A stretch of DNA of 64,000 bases from Fructobacillus pseudoficulneus (GTDB lineage: Bacteria > Bacillota > Bacilli > Lactobacillales > Lactobacillaceae), in the NCBI RefSeq assembly GCF_900108455.1, contig NZ_FNWS01000005.1, forward strand, positions 38,464 through 102,463, written 5' to 3'. A program made the position numbers and the translations under genes. Shown here piece after piece: positions 55,133-64,000 of this stretch. Position 1 is the stretch's first letter. Every line of letters starts with the position of its first letter. The notes beneath the pieces are model-generated. The model saw only the letters and a program-made list of their open reading frames with translations, made no database searches and was not told the origin of the DNA.

Positions 55133-56266
55133 ATGAAATTTTCGATTAACCGACAAGCCTTTATCAAAGCATTAAATGATGTTGCTCGTGCGATCTCTTC
55201 ACGAACAACGATTCCGATTCTGACAAACATTAAATTGGAACTTTCAGATGAAGAATTAGTTTTGACTGGCTCGAACGCTGATATCTCGATCAAGATTACT
55301 TTGGAAGCCAGCGACACAACAACTCAGTTGGTTGTTGATACTCCTGGTGGCATTACGCTTCCTGCAACTTTCTTTATTAATATCGTGAAGCACTTACCTG
55401 CCGAAACGATGACGCTTTCCGTTGAAGGATTGCAAGCCTTGATTACATCAGGATCTGCATCCTTTAAGATTAACGGCCAACCAAGTTCAGCCTATCCAAA
55501 GTTACCTGAATTATCAGAAAGTAAGTCTTTAAAGGTCTCAGCCGCACAATTAGTCGAAATTATTGCGCAAACGAAGATTTCTGCTTCAACACAAGAAAGT
55601 CGACCAATCTTGACGGGAATTCATTTGACACTGGATGGCAACCAAATTAAGGCCGTTACCACCGATTCTCACCGTCTATCACAACGGATTGTCACTTTAA
55701 CTGGAACAGAAAACACAGAAAAAACATCCGTAATTATTCCAGCCAAGGCCTTTAACGAATTGCAATCCTTGCTTGAAGGGCAAAACCGGGTTGAAATTAA
55801 ACTTTCAAGTAACCAAGCAGTCTTTATCTTTGGCAACACAACTTTCTATTCACGCTTGCTTGAAGGAAACTATCCTGAAACTGATCGTTTGATTCCAAAT
55901 GAAGCAACAACTGAAATTCAAATTGATGCTGCCGCCCTATCGGGTGCCATTGACCGTGCCTCATTGCTCTCACACGAATCACGCAATAACGTGATTTTGC
56001 TGACGATTAAAGACGGCCAGGCCCAACTTTCAGGAAACTCACAAGAAGTTGGTCAAGTTAACGAAAATTTGTCAGCCGAAAAAGTTGTTGGTGACGACTT
56101 GGAAATTTCTTTCAACCCAGATTATGTACGTGATGCCTTGCGAGTCTTACAAGGTAAGACAGTTGAATTGAAGTTCACCACTAATTTGCGTCCCTTTATT
56201 ATCATTCCAGAAGGCGAAACCGATAATAAGCAATTGCAGTTGGTAACCCCAGTTCGAACTTTCTAA
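55133..56266 (+). CDS. dnaN: DNA polymerase III beta sliding clamp
   Basis: 377 residues, three-domain clamp (MKFSINRQAFIKALNDVARAIS at the start, VTPVRTF at the end, the usual C-terminal MRP/VRTF loop). Ribosome binding site AAAGGAGG. Tethers polymerase to DNA. Confidence 0.98.
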   Translation: MKFSINRQAFIKALNDVARAISSRTTIPILTNIKLELSDEELVLTGSNADISIKITLEASDTTTQLVVDTPGGITLPATFFINIVKHLPAETMTLSVEGLQALITSGSASFKINGQPSSAYPKLPELSESKSLKVSAAQLVEIIAQTKISASTQESRPILTGIHLTLDGNQIKAVTTDSHRLSQRIVTLTGTENTEKTSVIIPAKAFNELQSLLEGQNRVEIKLSSNQAVFIFGNTTFYSRLLEGNYPETDRLIPNEATTEIQIDAAALSGAIDRASLLSHESRNNVILLTIKDGQAQLSGNSQEVGQVNENLSAEKVVGDDLEISFNPDYVRDALRVLQGKTVELKFTTNLRPFIIIPEGETDNKQLQLVTPVRTF

Positions 56267-56277
56267 ACTACTTGATA

Positions 56278-56310
56278 AAAAACAGCCAGTTTAATTTTGG
56301 CTGTTTTTTT
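56278..56310 (+). terminator. terminator after dnaN
   Basis: AACAGCCA/TGGCTGTT stem followed by seven T. Confidence 0.85.
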
Positions 56311-56425
56311 GTGTTTTAATGCACAAATGGGCGTGAAGGAATCTTCCCGTCATTCAATAAAAAGACACTGGATGAATCAAAAAAAGCTAAAAACGCCTCT
56401 GAGGGGGAAATTAGAGTAAGTATGG

Positions 56426-56431
56426 TATAAT
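56426..56431 (+). promoter_or_regulatory. extended -10 promoter of yaaA-recF-gyrBA group
   Basis: TGG-TATAAT with a poor -35, 38 bases before the S4-domain ATG. Confidence 0.45.
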
Positions 56432-56468
56432 AACGGGGTAAGTATTGACCAAGAAAATGGGGAAACCG

Positions 56469-56837
56469 ATGGCTGAACGCGTAGCAATTAAAACTGCCTA
56501 TATTACCTTGGCCCAGCTGCTTAAAATGGAAAATTTAATTGCATCTGGCGGCCAAGCAAAAGCTTTTTTGGCTGAACAAGAAGTTGAGTTGAATGGTGAG
56601 CCTGAAAATCGCCGTGGTAAGAAACTTTACCCCGGTGATCAAGTCGTGATTCATCAGGAGACTTACCAAATTGAAGGTATGAGTGCTGAAGACTTAGCAG
56701 AAGAAGCCGAAAAGCAGGCAATTTTAGAGCGCTTTGCTAATCGGCAACAGGCAGCTAAGAAACAGGCTAAAAAACCAAATCAGTCAAAACCAAAGGCAAA
56801 ATCTAAAAAGCCGACGGGACCTGGCTCTTGGAATTAA
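56469..56837 (+). CDS. yaaA: S4-domain RNA-binding protein YaaA
   Basis: 122 residues. An S4 domain ([22 protein letters not shown] ... [21 protein letters not shown]) is followed by a Lys/Gln/Pro-rich tail longer than in B. subtilis YaaA (about 70 residues). The ATG at 56469 has GGGG six bases upstream; a TTG at 56445 is less supported. Its stop overlaps the recF start. Confidence 0.85.
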   Translation: MAERVAIKTAYITLAQLLKMENLIASGGQAKAFLAEQEVELNGEPENRRGKKLYPGDQVVIHQETYQIEGMSAEDLAEEAEKQAILERFANRQQAAKKQAKKPNQSKPKAKSKKPTGPGSWN

Positions 56838-57946
56838 GCCAACTTAGCCTGAAAAACTTTCGGAACTACGACCAGGCAGAATTAAACTTTCAAAGTGGGA
56901 TTAATGTCTTTCTTGGCGAAAACGCCCAAGGAAAAACGAACCTACTTGAAAGCATTTACGCCTTGGCACTAGCGCGCTCTCATCGAACGAAAACCGATAA
57001 GGATTTAATTCAATGGGGGCAAAGTGAAGCCAAAATTGCTGGTCGGGTTACCAATCGTTTTGGTAAGACCCCCCTTTCTCTTTCTTGGTCAGCAAAGGGA
57101 AAACAAGCCCGGGTGAATCACTTAGATCAATCGCGGCTATCGACTTACATCGGTCAACTAAATGTGATTCTATTTGCACCCGAAGACCTTGATTTAGTTA
57201 AGGGAGCACCAACGGTTCGGCGTCGTTTTATCGACATTGAATTTGGTCAAATGAATCGCCTTTACCTGCAGCAAAGTGCTCAATACAAGAAAATTTTAAA
57301 AGATCGCAATGCTTATCTGAAGGCTTGGGCCCAAGGAAAGCAACAAGACCAGGTCTTTTTAGATGTCTTAACGGAGCAATTGATTACGGTTGCTAGTCAA
57401 ATTATCTTGGCGCGCCGGCAATTTTTGCTGAAATTGGAAGAACAAGCGCTGTTAATTCACCAAGAAGTTGCCAACCAACGCGAAGAATTGCGGTTGGCTT
57501 ACCAAGCTGCTGTGCCAGTTATGGAGGGTGAAACCGCTGAGCAAATTGCAGCCAATTTGCAAGAAGTCTTTCAAAAAAATGCTGACCGAGAAAAAAGACA
57601 AGGCACCACACTAGCAGGACCGCATCGCGATGATTTTACGATGTTAGTCAACGGCAAAGATGTCTCCGTTTTTGGCTCACAGGGCCAGCAACGGACGGCC
57701 GCTTTAGCATTAAAGCTCGGTGAGATTGAGTTGATGCATCAAGAAACTGGTGAATACCCAGTCTTGTTGCTAGACGATGTCTTAAGTGAACTCGATGCTG
57801 GCCGGCAGACTCACCTACTGTTAGCAATACAAGATAAGGTACAAACCTTTATTACCGCCCCTTCCTTAACAGAAGTTGCTCGCCAGCTAATCAAGGAACC
57901 AAAAATTTTTCTAGTAAAAGCTGGTCATGTTAAGGTTGAAGAATAG
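56828..57946 (+). CDS. recF: DNA replication and repair protein RecF
   Basis: 372 residues, SMC-like ATPase. [14 protein letters not shown], Walker [13 protein letters not shown] (about 32-43), signature in [16 protein letters not shown] and Walker [13 protein letters not shown]. Start is TTG at 56828 inside the yaaA stop region, so translation is coupled. Loads RecA at gaps. Confidence 0.95.
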   Translation: MELSQLSLKNFRNYDQAELNFQSGINVFLGENAQGKTNLLESIYALALARSHRTKTDKDLIQWGQSEAKIAGRVTNRFGKTPLSLSWSAKGKQARVNHLDQSRLSTYIGQLNVILFAPEDLDLVKGAPTVRRRFIDIEFGQMNRLYLQQSAQYKKILKDRNAYLKAWAQGKQQDQVFLDVLTEQLITVASQIILARRQFLLKLEEQALLIHQEVANQREELRLAYQAAVPVMEGETAEQIAANLQEVFQKNADREKRQGTTLAGPHRDDFTMLVNGKDVSVFGSQGQQRTAALALKLGEIELMHQETGEYPVLLLDDVLSELDAGRQTHLLLAIQDKVQTFITAPSLTEVARQLIKEPKIFLVKAGHVKVEE

Positions 57947-57954
57947 CCTTTTAG

Positions 57955-59964
<2,010 letters not shown>

Positions 59965-59996
59965 TCTGTCCGCTGTGCTTGACGAGGAGTAATTAA

Positions 59997-62561
59997 ATGC
60001 CTGAAGAAATGGATACTCGGATTCAAAATACACATTTGTCCGAGCAAATGAAAACTTCATTTTTGTCATATGCCATGTCTGTTATCGTGGCACGTGCACT
60101 GCCCGATGTCCGGGATGGAATGAAGCCGGTTCACCGTCGAATTTTGTATTCGATGATTGAACAGGGAAATACACCTGATAAGCCCCATAAAAAGTCTGCC
60201 CGTATCGTTGGAGATGTAATGGGTAAGTATCACCCTCACGGTGATTCTGCCATTTACGAATCGATGGTCCGGATGGCCCAAGACTTTTCATACCGCTACA
60301 TGCTGGTTGACGGTCACGGAAACTTTGGTTCTGTCGATGGTGACGGGGCCGCTGCCATGCGGTATACCGAAGCTCGTTTGTCCAAAGTTGCCATGGAAAT
60401 GGTCCGTGACTTAAATAAGGACACGGTCGATTTTGTTCCTAACTACGATGGCGAAGAACGTGAACCGGAAGTCCTACCTGCCCGTATTCCCAACCTGTTG
60501 GTCAACGGGGCCACTGGAATTGCCGTTGGAATGACAACGAATATCCCAACGCACAATTTGGGTGAAGTGATTTCGGCTTTGCACATTTTGATGAACAACC
60601 CAGAGGCGACGACTGCTGACTTGATGGAAGCCCTTCCTGGACCTGATTTCCCAACTGGTGGAATCGTGATGGGTAAGGCTGGGATTCGAAAGGCCTATGA
60701 AACCGGTCGCGGAACGATTACCATTCGTGCCAAGGTTGATATTGAAACGACTAAGTCGGGCCGTGAGCAAATTATTGTGACGGAACTCCCCTATGCCGTT
60801 AACAAGGCGCGCTTAATTGAACGAATTTCAGAATTAGTTCGTGATAAGAAAATCGATGGCATCACGGGTATCCGTGATGAAACTGACCGTGAAGGACTGC
60901 GGATTTCAATCGATGTCCGTCGAGACGCCTCCGCTTCCGTTATCTTGAATAATTTGTACAAGCAAACGCTTTTGCAAACTGGCTTTTCATTTAACATGTT
61001 GGCCATTGACCACGGTGCACCAAAGACGCTCAGCTTAAAAGAAATTTTAGTGGCTTATTTGGAACACCAGCGCTCTGTTGTTCGTCGTCGGACAAGCTTT
61101 GATTTGAAAAAGGCGGAAGCCCGTGCCCACATTTTGGAGGGGTTGCGGATTGCGCTGGATCATATCGATGCTATTATTAATATCATCCGCTCATCAAAAA
61201 CATCGGATGAGGCGAAGACACGCTTGATCGAAGGCTATGACTTGTCAGATAAGCAGTCGCAGGCCATTTTGGATATGCGTTTGGTCCGCTTGACCGGTTT
61301 GGAACGGGACAAGTTAGAAGACGAATACCAAAAGTTAGTGGCGTTGATTGCTGATTTGAAGGACATTTTGGCCCATCAAGAACGAATTGATCAATTAATT
61401 TATGATGAATTGCTTGATATTCAAAGCCGCTTTGGCGATGACCGCCGCACGGAACTGCAAGTCGGTGATGTAACCAGCATCGAAGATGAAGACCTGATTG
61501 AGGAAGAAGACGTCATCGTTTCATTGACTCATAATGGCTACATCAAACGGGTGCCAGCGAGCGAATTCAAGGCCCAAAATCGTGGGGGTCGTGGTGTTCA
61601 AGGAATGAACTTGAACGATGAAGACTTCGTTGATCAGCTGGTCAACCTGTCAACGCACGACTCGCTCTTCTTCTTTACCAATAAAGGGAAGGTTTATCGG
61701 ATGAAGGGTTACGAAATTCCAGAATACGGTCGTCAGGCCAAGGGAATTCCGGTCGTCAACCTTTTGAACTTTGATGAAGACGAAGCCATTCAGACGCTGC
61801 TTTCGGTTAACGGAAATCCTGCCGAAAGTGAAGACAACCTCTTCTTTGTCACTCGTAAGGGAGTCGTGAAGCGGACGAAGGTCCAAGACTTTGCCAATAT
61901 TCGAACTTCTGGTTTGAAGGCATTAACCTTGCGCGAAGATGATGAAATTTTGAAAGTTCTTCAAACCGATGGTTTGCAAAACGTGATTATTGCGACGATG
62001 AATGGTTATTCTGTCACATTTGCTGAAGAAGCCGTTCGTTTGATGGGACGTGGCGCCGCCGGTGTTCGCGGAATCAATTTGCGCGAAGGCGACGAAGTAA
62101 TCGGGGCTGATATCTTGACGCCAGACTCAAAGGTGCTTGTGATTAGCCAAAGAGGTTACGGTAAGCAGACGTTAGCAGAAGAATACCCTGTCAAGGGTCG
62201 TGGTGGTAAGGGAATTAAGACCGCAACCATCACGGAAAAGAACGGTCCGTTGACGGGAATGGTCACGGTTGATGGCGATGAAGATATTATGGTGACGACT
62301 GACCAAGGAGTCATGATTCGCTTTAGTGTCGATACAGTTAGCCAAACTAGTCGTGCAACCCAGGGGGTTCGTTTGATTCGTTTGGAAGATGATGCCAAAG
62401 TGGCTACGTTAACAAAGCTGGAACCAGTTGAAATGGATGAAAACGATTCAGAAACTGCTATGGCGCAAAGCCAGCAAGTAGCTGAAAAACAGCCAGCCAG
62501 CCAACAGGTTCAAGACTTGGTTGAACGTGCTGAAGCCGATCAAAACGATACAGAAGAATAA
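59997..62561 (+). CDS. gyrA: DNA gyrase subunit A
   Basis: 854 residues. The active-site Tyr is residue 123 ([10 protein letters not shown]). The quinolone-determining positions read Ser84 and Glu88 in [10 protein letters not shown], the sensitive state in Gram-positives. The C-terminal beta-pinwheel repeats follow, with GyrA box [10 protein letters not shown]. The tail is acidic and Gln-rich ([15 protein letters not shown]). It follows gyrB by 32 bases. Confidence 0.98.
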   Translation: MPEEMDTRIQNTHLSEQMKTSFLSYAMSVIVARALPDVRDGMKPVHRRILYSMIEQGNTPDKPHKKSARIVGDVMGKYHPHGDSAIYESMVRMAQDFSYRYMLVDGHGNFGSVDGDGAAAMRYTEARLSKVAMEMVRDLNKDTVDFVPNYDGEEREPEVLPARIPNLLVNGATGIAVGMTTNIPTHNLGEVISALHILMNNPEATTADLMEALPGPDFPTGGIVMGKAGIRKAYETGRGTITIRAKVDIETTKSGREQIIVTELPYAVNKARLIERISELVRDKKIDGITGIRDETDREGLRISIDVRRDASASVILNNLYKQTLLQTGFSFNMLAIDHGAPKTLSLKEILVAYLEHQRSVVRRRTSFDLKKAEARAHILEGLRIALDHIDAIINIIRSSKTSDEAKTRLIEGYDLSDKQSQAILDMRLVRLTGLERDKLEDEYQKLVALIADLKDILAHQERIDQLIYDELLDIQSRFGDDRRTELQVGDVTSIEDEDLIEEEDVIVSLTHNGYIKRVPASEFKAQNRGGRGVQGMNLNDEDFVDQLVNLSTHDSLFFFTNKGKVYRMKGYEIPEYGRQAKGIPVVNLLNFDEDEAIQTLLSVNGNPAESEDNLFFVTRKGVVKRTKVQDFANIRTSGLKALTLREDDEILKVLQTDGLQNVIIATMNGYSVTFAEEAVRLMGRGAAGVRGINLREGDEVIGADILTPDSKVLVISQRGYGKQTLAEEYPVKGRGGKGIKTATITEKNGPLTGMVTVDGDEDIMVTTDQGVMIRFSVDTVSQTSRATQGVRLIRLEDDAKVATLTKLEPVEMDENDSETAMAQSQQVAEKQPASQQVQDLVERAEADQNDTEE

Positions 62562-62572
62562 TTATTCTTTAG

Positions 62573-62608
62573 AAACAACCTACTCTACTGAGTGGGTTGT
62601 TTTTTATT
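62573..62608 (+). terminator. terminator of gyrA
   Basis: CAACCTACTC-TACT-GAGTGGGTTG (one G-U pair) followed by six T. Confidence 0.88.
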
Positions 62609-62645
62609 GCATAAAAAAAGCTTTTGACAGCTAAAATAATGGCGA

Positions 62646-63401
62646 TCAAAAGCGCAGTTGTTGCATAAAATTATTCTTTTTCTGTGGCGGTTGGTAGTAC
62701 CAACGAGACTTTTCCCTGATATTGGGCGCGAAACTCCGTGAAACAGGTAAAGAGTTTCCCGTTGTCAGCGTGACAATCCCCTTCTTTGAATCATATTTCT
62801 TTAAGTAATCGATATTGATGCAAAACGCTGCATGAATTTGGCAAAGGTTTTCATGCAAAGTCGCAACGTTTTTCATCGAGGTTCGAATCTTCGTAATCCG
62901 ATTACTTTCATGTAAAAGTAAGTGATGCGTTCCCTTTTCACTGGAAATATAAATAATCTTAGCTAAATCAACTAAGATGTTTTTACTACCGTCCGGTAAG
63001 TGGATGTTAATTGGGCGAAGATAAGAAATCCGATGTAAATTGTATTGGGCCTTTTTTACGGCACGATGCAAACGGTTCTGAAAGGACAAATCGAGGTTTC
63101 CTTTAATGATAAAGTCTAACACGCCAATTTGGTATTCAAAGCAAGCATTCGCCATGCTACTATCATTAGAAAGTAAAATCAGTTGCGAGTTGGGATTTTG
63201 TTTGCGTAAGATTTCGGCAGTTTGAAAGCCAGCGTGTTTGTGTCCGGCAATTGCCACATCGAGAATTACGATGCTGCCAGTAAGGCTGGCGTTCAGAGTT
63301 AATAGTAAGTCACGTGGCGATTCATAAATGGCAGGTTCATTCAGAATCTTGCGAAAGAGTCGTTGCTCTTTCTTATCAGTAGTCAAGACATAGCAGTTCA
63401 T
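62646..63401 (-). CDS. LytTR-family response regulator (orphan)
   Basis: 251 residues. N-terminal receiver domain (VILD phospho-acceptor Asp, LLSNDSS switch Ser, FIIK Lys) and C-terminal LytTR DNA-binding domain (KIIYISSEKGTHHLLLHESN ... FCINIDYLKKYDSKKGIVTLTTGNSLPVSRSF). The family, including AgrA and ComE, controls peptide signalling and bacteriocin or competence genes. No histidine kinase or peptide gene is adjacent in the window. GGGAG eight bases before the ATG at 63401 fixes the start. It faces gyrA tail-to-tail and diverges from the rRNA operon. Confidence 0.85.
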   Translation of the reverse strand: MNCYVLTTDKKEQRLFRKILNEPAIYESPRDLLLTLNASLTGSIVILDVAIAGHKHAGFQTAEILRKQNPNSQLILLSNDSSMANACFEYQIGVLDFIIKGNLDLSFQNRLHRAVKKAQYNLHRISYLRPINIHLPDGSKNILVDLAKIIYISSEKGTHHLLLHESNRITKIRTSMKNVATLHENLCQIHAAFCINIDYLKKYDSKKGIVTLTTGNSLPVSRSFAPNIREKSRWYYQPPQKKNNFMQQLRF

Positions 63402-63656
63402 GCGGTTGGCTCCCTTCAAGTGATCGAAAGCACTCAAGATATTAAACAAAGATGTGGTAAATTCTTATACTTAATTATACGAAAACGGCAATTTATTCAC
63501 CACAATTATTTATAAAAAATAAGATTTTTAAGCATATTTGAACAAATGTTAAATACAAATAGGCTTTTTGTTTAATATTTCAACTATCAGGATGATTGGC
63601 TTGTGGGCACGGTTAATCTTTTAGATAAAAAAGAACAAGATTGCTGAAAAAAACAG

Positions 63657-63685
63657 TTGACTCAAACGGCGCAAGCCAGTATACT
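63657..63685 (+). promoter_or_regulatory. rRNA operon promoter P1
   Basis: TTGACT (63657-63662), 17-base spacer, TATACT (63680-63685). The 63450-63656 stretch upstream is AT-rich and gene-free, as in UP-element regions. Confidence 0.8.
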
Positions 63686-63777
63686 AGTTATTGTTCGTTA
63701 CGAAGCGAAGGTGCTTCTAACGAGGAGCTGGGGTCTGGCAACAGGAACCGGACAACAAAAAGTTTTCCAAAAAGTCA

Positions 63778-63806
63778 TTGACAAGCGTTGATGATTCAGG
63801 TAAACT
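63778..63806 (+). promoter_or_regulatory. rRNA operon promoter P2
   Basis: TTGACA (63778-63783), 17-base spacer, TAAACT (63801-63806). Confidence 0.8.
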
Positions 63807-63814
63807 AAATGAGT

Positions 63815-64000
63815 TGCCCTAACAAGGCATCGCACATTGAAAACTGAACAAAACTTTGAACAAACAAATCTGTAACGGTGGCTACTTGGTAAGTAGTCAC
63901 AAACAAATTTGCGAAGTCAATTCGTAACAAACAATAAACGGATAGGCGTTATCGAGAGATAATAACTAGTCAGTTTAATCGAAGAGCAATCTTCAAACTT
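63815..64000 (+). other. rRNA operon leader (16S gene begins beyond window)
   Basis: A boxA-like ATTGAAAACTGAAC block (63836-63849), a GCTACTT/AAGTAGT hairpin (63882-63899), and the GTTATC/GATAAT dyad near 63949 resemble leaders processed by RNase III. The window ends at CTTCAAACTT, just where 16S rRNA usually begins. Confidence 0.75.

Noticed and set aside
62735..62750. GTGAAAC stretch inside the LytTR gene as a third parS
   Set aside because: The other half-site is absent (reads CGAAACTCC), too many mismatches.

Overview
The window is chromosomal DNA around the replication origin of a low-to-mid GC Gram-positive bacterium of the order Lactobacillales. The heterofermentative Leuconostoc/Fructobacillus/Weissella group is my best guess. 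This rests on the gene order rpmH-dnaA-dnaN-yaaA-recF-gyrB-gyrA, a single F-type ATPase operon, a DUF4811 protein beside a DHA2 exporter, a rpoB leader in the position of the Lacto-rpoB motif, and the overall protein style. The genus is inferred, not proven.

Layout. dnaA lies at 53.6 kb and the DnaA-box region is on both sides of it. To its right, dnaN, an S4-domain protein, recF, gyrB and gyrA run rightwards. They are followed by a LytTR response regulator on the minus strand and the tandem promoters and leader of an rRNA operon, whose 16S gene should start just past base 64000. To its left most genes run leftwards, co-oriented with replication: rpmH-rnpA-yidC, a CorA-type transporter, an MscL-like channel, an esterase with two parS sites at its promoter, tyrS under a T-box, an ABC exporter, the FluC pair plus degV, hemolysin III plus alpha-carbonic anhydrase, an MFS exporter, pepO, tRNA-Tyr/tRNA-Gln, a broken LPXTG surface protein, pgk, helD plus a short CoaA-like kinase, an MFS exporter plus DUF4811, cspA, gpmA, a uracil permease, atpBEFHAGDC, a LysM cell-wall protein, tRNA-Glu, trpS, a lysine permease under a lysine riboswitch, and rpoB-rpoC running off the left end. 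Only a few genes on this side face right: the TetR remnant, a ketopantoate-reductase-like gene, a HesB-like protein, a nitroreductase, a trpXYZ-like ABC operon and an FAD/NAD(P) protein.

Most of the novelty is in RNA-level control. The clearest unusual element is upstream of the trpXYZ-like transporter: a promoter, a well-placed ribosome binding site, a 15-codon open frame with two adjacent Trp codons just before its stop, competing stem-loops and a 14-bp intrinsic terminator. This looks like ribosome-mediated tryptophan attenuation, whereas Firmicutes usually control trp genes by T-box or TRAP. Other RNA elements are a lysine riboswitch, a tyrosine T-box, a rpoB leader with terminator-like hairpins, an apparent stand-alone structured RNA between tyrS and an ABC exporter, and stem-loops before atpE.

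Two genes look broken by single-base insertions (the TetR regulator and the leucine-rich-repeat surface protein). I see no insertion sequence, prophage or CRISPR array. The window is mostly conserved core genome with a few accessory genes.
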